Part shown: positions 1 through 8,600 of the stretch, one piece after another
Layout: each line of letters starts with the position of its first letter
Numbering within the stretch: position 1 is the first letter of the stretch
Assembly: GCA_937894805.1 (NCBI GenBank)
Contig: CALAYR010000111.1
Span: 1 to 27,975 of the forward strand
Direction of reading: 5' to 3'
Source of the DNA: an uncultured Acidimicrobiaceae bacterium
Lineage (GTDB): Bacteria; Actinomycetota; Acidimicrobiia; Acidimicrobiales; RAAP-2
DNA: 27,975 bases
Made by a program: the position numbers and the translations under genes
Notes under the pieces: generated by a model
Told to the model about the DNA's origin: nothing
The model's database searches: none
The model's input: the letters and a program-made list of their open reading frames with translations, nothing else

Positions 1-112
1 ACCGGCTTAATCTCGATACCTGAATCCGTAAATCGTCCGTTTTCGCTTGTCACAACTATCAAGGTTAGAGGTTTGCGTCGGAGTTGACGATTCGACATGG
101 CACGATGTCTAG

Positions 113-1150
113 GTGAGTTCCGCTACCCCACGAGTCCTAATGGTGCTGCCAAACGACGGCACGGGTGGCATGCAGGCCCAAGTCCGCGTAATTAGCGAGG
201 CTCTGGCTAGATCCGGCAGTCAGGTCAGCGTGCTCGTGGGCGGCCGGCTTTCGGATGGAACCGTTGAAGGCGTGACCTATATTCCTGCGCCACCGCTCCT
301 CAAGTGGTTTGGGATCCCCTTCCTTCGTACTCTTCGTCGTTACGCACGGGGTCTGCAGGTCGATGTAGTTCACGGTCACGGACTGCGAACAGGCCCTTTC
401 GTAGCCCTCGCCCGCCGTCGAGCCAGACGATTTGTCACCTGCCACGGAATCGACCCCGACGCCATTCCTCGCGGTCTGCTTCGGCTACTCCGTATCCTTC
501 CGGTCAATGTTTTGGCCTGCGGCTCGGGACCACAAACTCTCCTCCAGCAATTTGGACTGAACGTCAAACTTCTGGAGAATGCGACCCCTCCCGCCATGAC
601 CCCCAAGTCCCGCTCAGAGTTCAATCAGCGATTCGGCACTTCGAACGACGACTTTGTTGCCTTATGGCCCGCACGATTCTCGGCCCAAAAAGATCACGGA
701 TCCCTCCTGGCCTTCGCGCAGTGCCTTCGCGACACCAATGTGGTGGTGGTCTGCTGTGGCGACGGACCACTCCGAGCACAATTTGCGTCGCGAATTGACG
801 CCCTCGGTCTCGGCCGACACTTTCGCACGATGGATTTTGTCAGGGATGCGGCGGCCTGGCTCCCAGCGACCGATTTTTTCGTACTGCCCTCAAAGTGGGA
901 AGGCCAGCCACTCGTTCTCCTTGAAGCCATGCGCGCCGGCATCCCCGCAGTCACTTGGACCGCGCTTGGCGCAGAGTTGCTCCCCCCGGCTGTCCGGTTT
1001 GCTTCCCCGGATGATGGTGCCGAGCAGGTTCGTGCCTGGATCAAGGAGCCGGAAAAGTCGAGTATCGACATCGAAGCTCAGCGAACAATTGCCGCCGAAC
1101 ACGAACTCAGTATCGCAATTTCCTGGTATCAATCGCTTTACTATTCCTAG
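113..1150 (+). CDS. GT4-family glycosyltransferase
   Basis: This 345-residue protein probably transfers a sugar from a nucleotide-sugar donor, in capsule, glycolipid or other cell-surface glycan synthesis; acceptor and sugar cannot be told. It has the two-domain GT-B layout. The N-terminal domain begins with a Rossmann-like strand and a Gly-rich loop (GTGGMQ, residues 16-21). The C-terminal domain has a basic 'FSAQKDH' stretch (189-195) and the retaining-GT signature E-x7-E at E263 and E271 inside 'KWEGQPLVLLEAM'. There is no signal peptide or membrane segment, so it is cytoplasmic or peripheral. The GTG at 113 is the first in-frame start; no clear Shine-Dalgarno precedes it. Its TAG stop (1148-1150) lies 20 nt before the RDD gene, so the two are likely cotranscribed. 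The family call is solid; the pathway is unknown. Confidence 0.88.
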   Translation: MSSATPRVLMVLPNDGTGGMQAQVRVISEALARSGSQVSVLVGGRLSDGTVEGVTYIPAPPLLKWFGIPFLRTLRRYARGLQVDVVHGHGLRTGPFVALARRRARRFVTCHGIDPDAIPRGLLRLLRILPVNVLACGSGPQTLLQQFGLNVKLLENATPPAMTPKSRSEFNQRFGTSNDDFVALWPARFSAQKDHGSLLAFAQCLRDTNVVVVCCGDGPLRAQFASRIDALGLGRHFRTMDFVRDAAAWLPATDFFVLPSKWEGQPLVLLEAMRAGIPAVTWTALGAELLPPAVRFASPDDGAEQVRAWIKEPEKSSIDIEAQRTIAAEHELSIAISWYQSLYYS

Positions 1151-1159
1151 TGAACAACC

Positions 1160-1165
1160 AAGGAG
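1160..1165 (+). promoter_or_regulatory. Shine-Dalgarno of the RDD gene
   Basis: AAGGAG lies 5 nt before ATG 1171. It decides this start against the GTG at 1150, which has no such site and would overlap the preceding stop codon. Confidence 0.75.
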
Positions 1166-1170
1166 CACCC

Positions 1171-1674
1171 ATGTTTTGTACCGAGTGTGGAACGCAGTAC
1201 GACGGTCAGCAGTGTGAGGCTTGCCTGGCAACCTCCAGCCAACTGGAACTGGCGGGCTGGTGGAAGCGGGTCTGGGCGTCATTGATCGACTTCCTCGTTT
1301 TGATTCCGCTACTCCTTGTGATGACTATCACGTTGATGAAAGTCCCGACCATTGTTGCCACCCTTGTGGGCTTCGTGATTGAGTTCGTGTATTTATCGCT
1401 CATGTGGACCAAGCGCAACGGGCAAACTGTCGGCGCCAAGGCCGTCGGCATTCGCGTCGTCGCTGCCGACGGCAGCCCCATGACACCTGAGATGGCCTAC
1501 CGCCGCGCCGCGGTCTACCAACTCTTCAATGTGGGATCGTCAATGACCTGGGTGTTGCGACCGCTAGGGCAAATCGCACTTTTCCTCAACATCCTTTGGC
1601 CTCTCTGGGACCCCCAGAAGCAGACCCTGCACGACAAGGCTGCCGGCACCATTGTCGTCGTTGTAAAGGATTAG
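1171..1674 (+). CDS. RDD-family membrane protein with N-terminal zinc ribbon
   Basis: This is a 167-residue membrane protein of unknown function. The N-terminus holds two CxxC pairs (C3/C6 and C15/C18), a zinc-ribbon-like knuckle. An RDD domain follows: 'WKRVWASLIDFLVL' carries the Arg and Asp that name the family, hydrophobic segments lie at about 38-55 and 60-80, the conserved loop 'NGQTVGAKAVGIRVV' is at 83-97, a third hydrophobic segment is near 133-146, and the C-terminal 'LHDKAAGT' is present. I chose ATG 1171 over the GTG at 1150 because AAGGAG stands 5 nt upstream and the zinc ribbon then starts at residue 3. The gene follows the glycosyltransferase closely. Its TAG stop overlaps the stop of the convergent moeB-like gene. 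RDD proteins have been linked to transport and stress in some bacteria, but nothing here decides a role. Confidence 0.85.
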   Translation: MFCTECGTQYDGQQCEACLATSSQLELAGWWKRVWASLIDFLVLIPLLLVMTITLMKVPTIVATLVGFVIEFVYLSLMWTKRNGQTVGAKAVGIRVVAADGSPMTPEMAYRRAAVYQLFNVGSSMTWVLRPLGQIALFLNILWPLWDPQKQTLHDKAAGTIVVVVKD

Positions 1675-2837
1675 GCCTTCAACACCGCGTGCGGCATGCA
1701 GAACTCGTCGTACTCCGCAATCACGATTTCCCCAGCGTTCTCACCACAGGCGGGGCACGCGGGGTCACGGCGGACCTTGAAGGTTCTAAATGACTGGTCG
1801 AGTGCGTCGTAGCTGAGCAGACGGCCCACCAACGGGTCGCCCAAGCTCAAGATGAGCTTCAACGCCTCGAGAGCCTGAATCGAACCGATGATGCCGGGCA
1901 GTACGCCCAAAACACCGGCCTCCGCGCAGCTTGGTGCGAGTTCGGCGGGTGGTGGCTCGGGAATCATGCAGCGATAGCACGGTCCGACGTAGGGGTTAAA
2001 GATCGTGACTTGGCCCTCGAATCGAAAGATCGAGCCGTGCACGACGGGAATCTTCTTGAGGAGTGCGGCGTCGTTGACGAGGTAGCGCGTCGGGAAGTTG
2101 TCCGTTCCGTCAACAATCACGTCATAGCCGTCGATGATGTCCAAGATGTTGTCGGCACCCAGGCGGGTGTCGTAGGTGATGACGTTTAGATCGGGGTTGA
2201 GTGCGGACAACGTCGCTTTAGCGGAGTCGACCTTGCGCATGCCGACGCGGTCCATGTTGTGGAGAATCTGGCGCTGAATGTTCGAGGCGTCAACAACGTC
2301 CATGTCGATAACGCCGATCGTTCCAACACCGGCCGCGGCGAGATACAACGCCGATGGCGACCCGAGTCCGCCCGCACCGAGCATGAGTACCTTGGCGTCG
2401 AGCAACTTGAGTTGGCCTACTTCGCCAACTTCAGGAAGTAGCAGGTGACGCTGGTAGCGGTTGCGCTGATCGGCCGTCAGAGTCCGAGGAGTCGTCCAAG
2501 GTAGGCCGTCGTCCTTCCACTTGTTGAAACCACCGATAACCGAAACGACGTCTTGGTAGCCGAGGTCCTGGAGCGTCTTGGCTGCGAAGGCCGAACGAAC
2601 ACCGCCGGCGCAGTAGACGGCCACGTGCGCGGTCTTGTCGGGGAGGCGACCTTCAATCGAGAATTCGAGCTGCCCGCGTGGTACGTGGACGGCGTTAGGG
2701 ACGGCACCCTGGTCGTACTCGTCTGGTTCACGGACGTCGAGAATGGTGAAGTAATCGAGTTGCGCCGCAACGGCCGAGGCTTCGATTTCACGAATCTCGG
2801 ACTTAGCGGCGTTGAGTAAGTCGCGGGGGGTAGCCAT
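1671..2837 (-). CDS. Rhodanese-MoeB/ThiF fusion (sulfur-carrier adenylyltransferase/sulfurtransferase)
   Basis: This 388-residue cytoplasmic enzyme is predicted to adenylate the C-terminal Gly-Gly of a small sulfur-carrier protein (MoaD-, ThiS- or CysO-like) and help thiolate it. Residues 15-115 form a rhodanese domain with the persulfide loop 'CAGGVRS' (C76). Residues 120-370 form an E1-like domain: the 'RYQRH' motif, the nucleotide loop 'GAGGLGS' (154-160), 'DGTDNF' (243-248), a candidate acceptor cysteine C304 in 'APSCAEAG', and a Zn site from C287/C290 and C361/C364. In MoeZ, MOCS3 and Uba4 the rhodanese is C-terminal; here it is N-terminal. The ATG at 2837 follows an AAGGAG site. No carrier protein gene is in the window, so the substrate is unknown. 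A symbol of moeB or moeZ is possible but not certain. Confidence 0.9.
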   Translation of the reverse strand: MATPRDLLNAAKSEIREIEASAVAAQLDYFTILDVREPDEYDQGAVPNAVHVPRGQLEFSIEGRLPDKTAHVAVYCAGGVRSAFAAKTLQDLGYQDVVSVIGGFNKWKDDGLPWTTPRTLTADQRNRYQRHLLLPEVGEVGQLKLLDAKVLMLGAGGLGSPSALYLAAAGVGTIGVIDMDVVDASNIQRQILHNMDRVGMRKVDSAKATLSALNPDLNVITYDTRLGADNILDIIDGYDVIVDGTDNFPTRYLVNDAALLKKIPVVHGSIFRFEGQVTIFNPYVGPCYRCMIPEPPPAELAPSCAEAGVLGVLPGIIGSIQALEALKLILSLGDPLVGRLLSYDALDQSFRTFKVRRDPACPACGENAGEIVIAEYDEFCMPHAVLKA

Positions 2838-2841
2838 AGTG

Positions 2842-2857
2842 AACTCCTTTAGGAGTT
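2842..2857 (-). promoter_or_regulatory. Inverted repeat containing the moeB-like Shine-Dalgarno
   Basis: Read on the minus strand, AACTCC-TAAA-GGAGTT is a perfect 6-bp stem with a 4-nt loop. It contains the AAGGAG ribosome-binding site and ends 4 nt before ATG 2837. If it folds in the mRNA it would hide the ribosome-binding site. The stem is short, so the effect may be small or the match accidental. Confidence 0.45.
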
Positions 2858-2859
2858 AA

Positions 2860-2888
2860 ACCCTACCATTTTGGTCAGGAATCGACAA
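2860..2888 (-). promoter_or_regulatory. Sigma-70-type promoter of the moeB-like gene
   Basis: On the minus strand TTGTCG (2883-2888) and TAGGGT (2860-2865) are separated by 17 nt, a good match to the vegetative consensus. The predicted transcript starts near 2853, giving a 5' leader of about 16 nt that includes the Shine-Dalgarno site. Confidence 0.6.
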
Positions 2889-2898
2889 CGGCATCTTT

Positions 2899-2904
2899 TA
2901 GTCT
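2899..2904 (+). promoter_or_regulatory. -10 element of a leaderless nitroreductase transcript
   Basis: TAGTCT ends 6 nt before the GTG at 2911. A transcript from it would begin at or next to the start codon. This geometry recurs at several other transcription-unit starts in the window. No clear -35 box is seen. Confidence 0.55.
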
Positions 2905-2910
2905 GCCTAG

Positions 2911-3507
2911 GTGGAGTTTTCTGATCTCGCCCGCCGTCGCCGTATGGTCCGTTCCTTCGATGGAACGCCAGTGCCTGGCGACCTGATGACCTCGTGGTGC
3001 GAACTGTCTCTGAGCGCCCCGACGGCTGGCAATAGTGCGGGAGTCCAATTCGTCGTCATCGAATCGACCCGAGTCGCCGACTATTTCGCAGTGGCGACGG
3101 ACGAGTCTTGGCGTTTGTCAGCGCGTCGCGCCGACGGACTCCTCCGTGCCGGAGGTGTCGTACTCGCACTCTCTAATCCCGACCTCTATACCGAGCGCTA
3201 CGGAGAAGCCGATAAGGCCAAGAGTGGTCTGAGCGACCAAGAGGCCTGGCCCGTCCCCTACTGGCACACCGACGCCGCCATGGCGACAATGCAGTTGCTG
3301 CTGGCAGTCGAGAACGACAACTGGGCGAGCTGTTTTTGGGGCAACTTCCGCCACGAGTCTGAAATCTTGTCGTTGACTGGAGTCAGTACACCGTGGAGAC
3401 TGTTTGGCAGCATTCTGATTGGGCGTCCCGACGGCAACGACGTCCGTTCGCCTTCGCTCGATCGTGACGTGCCTTCACGCACCTCACGTGTCTTACGACT
3501 GGCGTGA
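2911..3507 (+). CDS. Nitroreductase-family flavoprotein
   Basis: This 198-residue protein belongs to the FMN-dependent nitroreductase superfamily, which uses NAD(P)H to reduce nitro compounds, quinones or other acceptors; the physiological substrate cannot be told. The N-terminal 'RRRRMVRSF' stretch (residues 8-16) matches the Arg-rich FMN-phosphate motif, 'SAPTAGNSAG' near 35-44 fits the next FMN-contacting loop, and 'GSILIGRPDG' near the C-terminus resembles the usual closing strand. The protein is cytoplasmic, with no signal or membrane segment. GTG 2911 is supported by a -10 element 6 nt upstream and the absence of a Shine-Dalgarno. It is divergent from the moeB-like gene, and its last 15 bases overlap the end of the convergent aminopeptidase gene. 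Confidence 0.85.
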   Translation: MEFSDLARRRRMVRSFDGTPVPGDLMTSWCELSLSAPTAGNSAGVQFVVIESTRVADYFAVATDESWRLSARRADGLLRAGGVVLALSNPDLYTERYGEADKAKSGLSDQEAWPVPYWHTDAAMATMQLLLAVENDNWASCFWGNFRHESEILSLTGVSTPWRLFGSILIGRPDGNDVRSPSLDRDVPSRTSRVLRLA

Positions 3508-4986
3508 CCGGGTAATCAGATACTGCAACAAGGTGCGAGCACCGAATGCCGTCGCGCCACGCTGGTAGTACCCACGGGCACTGTCGGCTCGACTAGGTCC
3601 GGCGACGTCAAGGTGGGCCCACGCCACACCATTGGTGAAGTTACGGAGAAACAGGGCGGCGACGATCGCACCGGCATTGCCGGGCTTGCCGAGATTCTTG
3701 AGATCGGCGACGTCAGACTCCAGCTGTGGTTCGTAGCCATCGACCAGCGGAAGCTGCCAGAAGGGTTCGCCGGTTTCAGTGCTCGCCGACAAGAGACTCG
3801 TGGCCAACACGTCATCGGTAGCGAAGAGCGCGCCCATGTCTTCGCCGAGTGCCATCACCTGCGCCCCGGTCAAGGTCGCAATATCAATAATTGCGTCCGG
3901 CTCACGCTCGGCGGCCAAGCTCAGCCCGTCGGCCAAAATCAGTCGACCTTCAGCATCGGGATTGATGACTTCGACGGTCTTACCATTACGAATCTTCAGC
4001 ACATCACCAGGTCGCATAGCTGCTCCGCCGGTCATATTTTCCGTGAGCGGTGCAATCGCGGTGATGCGAATCGGTAGTGCCATTTCGGCCGCGGTGGCCA
4101 AGACGGATATTACGATTGCGGCGCCCGACATGTCTGTCTTCATGGTGGCCATGCCTGCAGCGGTCTTGAGCCAAAGTCCACCAGTGTCGAAGGTGACACC
4201 CTTGCCGACGAGCACAATGTGTGGGGCCTCAGGATTGTTGGCGGGCGTATAGGTCGCCTGCACCAGTCGCGCCGGCTGGGCTGAACCGAGACTCACGCCC
4301 TGCAGTCCACCGAGACGCTCCTCGGCAATCTTGGAGTCCTTCCACACCTCTACGTCGATGTTAGGAATGCCTTCGAGACGCTCAATAGCAAAATTGGCGA
4401 ACGCCTTGGGGTGCAGGTCGATTGCCGGCATATCGATGAGGCGCTTCGCCCAGTTCACGCCACTGGCCACAAGCGAGCCCAGGCGCGCACCTTCGGTGAC
4501 AGCTGCGGTTAACGCTGGAATGTCCGGACCGACGGGGATAACCGCGATGGTTGAGCTTTCGGGTCCGCCCTTGTAGGAGTAGCTGGCCAGGGTGGCCCCT
4601 TCGACAAGCGCTTGGGCGATATCGCGCACCGGCGCCGTTGGGGAGATCGAAAGCACCATCGCGGTAGGTACTTTGGGGGTGACCTTGGCCAGCACTGCGC
4701 CAATCTGTCGCCACTGCTCGAGCGAAGTACTGGCCCCGTTAGTAACAACCAGGGTCACCGATGTTCCGTCAACATTGCGGAAGGTGACCGCGGAGCCCAA
4801 CTTGGGCCGAAGACCCTGGTGGTCACACCACTCCGAGGAGATGTCAGATGGGAGGGTGACGCCATTGATTGTTGCCGGGACGCCGGCGGCCAGGCTGAGT
4901 ACACCGTCAGCGACAACGAGTGGGGCGACTACGGAAGTGAAGCTGGCGAGCTCACTCATCGACGGTACTGAAACGGCACGAGCCAT
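3493..4986 (-). CDS. pepA: Leucyl aminopeptidase (peptidase family M17)
   Basis: This 497-residue di-zinc exopeptidase removes N-terminal residues from peptides in the cytoplasm. The C-terminal catalytic domain has the expected metal ligands and active-site residues: 'VGKGVTFDTGG' (K262, D267), 'MKTDMSGAA' (D285), and the family signature at 342-349 with D344, E346 and R348. The signature reads NPDAEGRL where the family norm is NTDAEGRL. The less conserved N-terminal macro-like domain occupies about residues 1-175. Length matches the family (about 490-510). ATG 4986 has a GAGGGA-type ribosome site, and the gene starts 18 nt after the cobalamin adenosyltransferase stop, so the two form an operon. 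The functional link between them is not obvious. Confidence 0.92.
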   Translation of the reverse strand: MARAVSVPSMSELASFTSVVAPLVVADGVLSLAAGVPATINGVTLPSDISSEWCDHQGLRPKLGSAVTFRNVDGTSVTLVVTNGASTSLEQWRQIGAVLAKVTPKVPTAMVLSISPTAPVRDIAQALVEGATLASYSYKGGPESSTIAVIPVGPDIPALTAAVTEGARLGSLVASGVNWAKRLIDMPAIDLHPKAFANFAIERLEGIPNIDVEVWKDSKIAEERLGGLQGVSLGSAQPARLVQATYTPANNPEAPHIVLVGKGVTFDTGGLWLKTAAGMATMKTDMSGAAIVISVLATAAEMALPIRITAIAPLTENMTGGAAMRPGDVLKIRNGKTVEVINPDAEGRLILADGLSLAAEREPDAIIDIATLTGAQVMALGEDMGALFATDDVLATSLLSASTETGEPFWQLPLVDGYEPQLESDVADLKNLGKPGNAGAIVAALFLRNFTNGVAWAHLDVAGPSRADSARGYYQRGATAFGARTLLQYLITRSRQS

Positions 4987-5004
4987 GGGATTTCCCTCTT
5001 TCGA

Positions 5005-5547
5005 TTATTCGGCAGCGCGAGCTGTCGGGTGGTTGGGCCCTTCCGCGTAACGGGCCAAGGTCCAAATTAGGTCACTTAGGCGGTTGAGGTACGAAATCAC
5101 ATAAGAGTCGGGCAGCGGATAGGTCACCGCAATTCGCTCCGCTCGTCGGACAACGGTCCGGGCTACGTCCAAAGATGCAGATGCCTGGTTGGCACCCGGG
5201 ACAATGAACTCCTTGGGCATCTCGATCAGAGCGCTGTAGGCATCGATCTGCGCTTCCAGATGCGACACCATCTCGGGGGTCACCAATGACTTGCCAGCCG
5301 CCAACTTCGACCGATTATCAGGAAGTGTCGCTACCTCGGCCATGAGCACCCAGAGGTCGCGTTCAATGTGAATCAGGACTTTGTTGAGCTCCGTGTCCGG
5401 ACCCTGGAGGGCTCGGGCCCAGCCGATGGCGGCCTGGGCTTCATCTACCGCACCGTTCACCTCAATGGGATCAGAACTTTTCTGGACGCGGCCACCAAAG
5501 TAGAGGCCCGTTGTTCCATCGTCACCGTCACGGGTATAGATCTTCAT
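5005..5547 (-). CDS. PduO-type cob(I)alamin adenosyltransferase
   Basis: This 180-residue enzyme transfers the adenosyl group of ATP to cob(I)alamin or a corrinoid precursor, making adenosylcobalamin. The N-terminal ATP-binding motif 'YTRDGDDGTTGL' is at 4-15, followed by 'GGRVQK' and 'NGAVDE' (31-36). 'FIVPG' (114-118), the Arg-rich helix 'RTVVRRAER' (130-138) and 'YLNRLSDL' (153-160) complete the PduO/CobO2 signature. I place the start at ATG 5547 rather than the GTG one codon upstream, because the -10 element TACGCT then sits exactly 6 nt before the start. It is first in an operon with pepA and divergent from metH, the other corrinoid gene here. Synonyms would be cobO, pduO or atr. Confidence 0.92.
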   Translation of the reverse strand: MKIYTRDGDDGTTGLYFGGRVQKSSDPIEVNGAVDEAQAAIGWARALQGPDTELNKVLIHIERDLWVLMAEVATLPDNRSKLAAGKSLVTPEMVSHLEAQIDAYSALIEMPKEFIVPGANQASASLDVARTVVRRAERIAVTYPLPDSYVISYLNRLSDLIWTLARYAEGPNHPTARAAE

Positions 5548-5553
5548 CACTCA

Positions 5554-5559
5554 AGCGTA
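5554..5559 (-). promoter_or_regulatory. -10 element of a leaderless adenosyltransferase transcript
   Basis: TACGCT on the minus strand ends 6 nt before ATG 5547. It implies a leaderless mRNA, which leaves no room for a 5' cobalamin riboswitch. Confidence 0.55.
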
Positions 5560-5632
5560 CCGGTGGCTCCATTTCGCGACCCCGCACGTGACTAGGTATT
5601 TCGAGGGCTCTTCAGAGGCGAAACGGTAGCCT

Positions 5633-5638
5633 TACGTC
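5633..5638 (+). promoter_or_regulatory. Possible -10 element of metH
   Basis: TACGTC ends 6 nt before ATG 5645, the same spacing as the other leaderless starts, but its last base departs from TANNNT. An alternative, TAGCCT at 5627-5632, is a better hexamer and would give a leader of about 6 nt. No Shine-Dalgarno is present. Confidence 0.35.
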
Positions 5639-5644
5639 ATCTCC

Positions 5645-8600
5645 ATGACGAACTTGCCCCCTTTCAAGCGACCCAGCGCCAGCGACCCCTATCTCGCCGC
5701 ACTTGCTCAGCGAGCGTTGATTTTTGACGGAGCGACGGGCACCAATCTCCAGCTGGAAAACCTCACCGCGGCCGACTTCGGCGGCGATGACCTTGAGGGA
5801 TGCAACGAACTCCTCGTCCTGACGCGTCCTGACGCGATAGAGCGCCTCCACCGGTCCTTTCTCGATGTGGGTGTTGACGTTATCGAGACCAATTCGTTCG
5901 GCTCCTTTTCTATTGTCCTTGCCGAGTACGGCATTCCCGAAAAGGCTCACGAACTCGCGATTACTTCTGCGCAGATTGCTCGCCGTGTCGCCGACGAGTA
6001 CGCCACCGCCAACTCACCGAAGTTCGTGGCGGGATCAATCGGTCCTGGTACGAAGTTCCCCACGTTGGGTCAAATCTCTTACGACGAACTTTCCGCCTCG
6101 TACGAAGAGTTGGCCTACGGCCTTCTCGAAGGTGGTGTGGACCTCCTACTTGTTGAGACCATGTTTGACCTCCTCTCCGGTAAGGCGGCCATCAACGCCT
6201 GCCACCGTGCGATGGCGCGCCACGGGCGAATCGTTCCGATTCAGGCCCAGGTCACTATTGAACTCTCCGGTCGCATGTTGCCCGGCACTGAAATCGGTTC
6301 GGCCATTACCTCGCTACTCCCCCTTGGCGTTGACGTCTTGGGCTTGAACTGCGCCACCGGTCCCGTGGAGATGCACGAACCCCTCCGCCAACTTTCTGAC
6401 ACCGCCCCTGTGCCGTTGGCCTGCCTGCCTAACGCTGGTCTGCCCAGTGTCGTTGACGGCAAGATGCACTACGACCTCACGCCCGATGGTCTGGCTGAAC
6501 ACCTCGCCCGCTTCGTTGCCGACTACGGCGTTGCCGCCGTCGGTGGCTGTTGCGGCACTACGCCCGAGCACCTCGCCCGCGTGGTGGAGGAAGTGGGCAA
6601 GGTGTCTCGCGCCGTGCGCGCGCCCATCTTCGAGCCCTCCGTGTCGTCGATCTACTCCTCGACCCCATACCAGCAGGATCGCTCCGTTCTCATCGTTGGG
6701 GAGCGCACCAACGCCAACGGGTCCAAGAAGTTCCGCGAGGCCATGCTCGAAGGCGACTGGGACACCTGCGTCGGCATGGCCCGCGATCAGGTCAAGGAAG
6801 GCGCTCACATCTTGGACGTCTGCGTGGACTACACCGGCGCTGACGGCATTGCCGATATGGACGCACTCATGTCCCGGCTGGCTACCCAAGCTTCAGTGCC
6901 AATCATGGTTGACACCACGGAAATAGCGACTGCTCGTGCGGCGTTGACCTGGCTTGGTGGCAAGGCCATTTTGAACTCCGTCAACCTTGAAGAAGGTGAC
7001 GGACCCGGAACCCGTTTAGACGGCTTTTTGTCCCTGGCGGCCGAATTCGGCTCGGCCGTGGTCGCCACCTGTATCGACGAAGTGGGCCAAGCCCGCACCG
7101 CCGAGTGGAAAGTTCGGGCCGCCACCAACATCACCAACCTCGCAGTTGAGAAGTACGGAATCGACCCTCGGGACATCTTGATCGACCCCCTCGCCCTGCC
7201 CCTCTCGACGGGTATGGAAGAGTCGCGGCGCGATGGCATCGAAACCCTCGAAGCAATTCGGCGGATCAAGGCTGAGCTCCCTGGCGTGCAGACCATCCTG
7301 GGTCTCTCCAACATCTCCTTCGGACTGAACCCGGCCGCTCGTCAAGCGCTCAACTCAGTCTTCTTGCACGAGGCTTCCGAAGCCGGTCTTGACTCGGCCA
7401 TCGTTCACGCCTCAAAGATCGTGCCTCTGGCACGGATCGATGAAGCCGTCAGGACTGCTTGTCTCGATCTCATCTACGACCGTCGCACCGAAGAGTACGA
7501 CCCGTTACGCAAGCTGATTGACCTCTTTGAGGGTGTCAAGGTGACCGACACATCCAAGAGCAACCTCGATGACTTACCCTTACGCGATCGCCTGCGCCGG
7601 CGCATCATCGACGGAGTCCGAACCGGACTCGAAGCAGACCTCAACGCCGCAATGGACGAAGGTATCAAGCCGCTCGAAATTGTTAATGACATCCTGCTGG
7701 ACGGCATGAAGGAAGTCGGCGAACTCTTCGCCACTGGTGAGATGCAGCTTCCCTTCGTTCTGCAGAGTGCGGAAACGATGAAGTCCGCCGTGGCCCACCT
7801 CGAACCATTTATGGAAAAGTCTGACCAGGGTGGTCGTGGCAAGGTCGTCTTGGCCACCGTTAAGGGTGACGTGCACGACATTGGTAAGAACTTGGTGGAC
7901 ATCATCTTGACCAACAATGGCTACGAAGTAGTCAACTTGGGCATTAAGGTCGGCATCAACGAAATGTTGGCAGCCGTTGATGAGCACAAGGCTGACGCCC
8001 TCGGTATGAGTGGCCTCCTCGTGAAGTCCACGCTCATCATGAGAGAAAACCTTCAAGTGATGAACGAGCTGGGCTACTCCGATCTGCCCGTTCTTTTGGG
8101 CGGGGCGGCCCTCACGCGGACCTACGTTGAGCGTGACCTTCGTGAGGTTTATGACGGTCGACTCTTCTACGGTAAGGACGCCTTCGAGGGACTCCGAGTA
8201 CTCGACCGTTTGGGTGAACTCAAGAAGACCAATGAAGTCGACGACCTCTTCGGCCGCGAGATTTCCGAACGCAAGGTTCCCCGTCGTAGCCGTGACGGCA
8301 TGGCCCCTAAGCCCGACGGCCTGCCCCACCGCAGCCCCGACGTTGCAGACAATAATGAACTCTTCACCCCTCCATTCCTCGGGTCACGCGTAGCCAAGGG
8401 CATGTCCATCGATGAGATTTCAGAGTTCCTGAACCTCACTGCCCTCTTTCGTAACCAGTGGGGCTTTCGCCCCGAAGGCGATGAAGACGACAACGCCTTT
8501 AAGACGCGCGTACGTTCAACATTGCGCGAGCAGCTCGCAATCGCCAAGGCCGAAAACCTCCTCAACCCACAGGTCGTTTGGGGACACTTCCCCGTCGCGG

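Noticed and set aside
1..112. Promoter or upstream gene end before the glycosyltransferase
   Set aside because: TTGACG at 84-89 resembles a -35 box, but no -10 lies at a suitable distance and the stretch contains no recognisable coding end, so I make no call.
5548..5644. Cobalamin or S-adenosylhomocysteine riboswitch before metH
   Set aside because: The gap is only 97 bases and is shared by two promoters; none of the conserved riboswitch core elements is visible.
7580..8329. A 249-codon open frame antisense to metH
   Set aside because: It lies wholly inside metH, shows no recognisable domain, and such shadow frames are common in GC-biased codons. The metH frame has complete motifs throughout.
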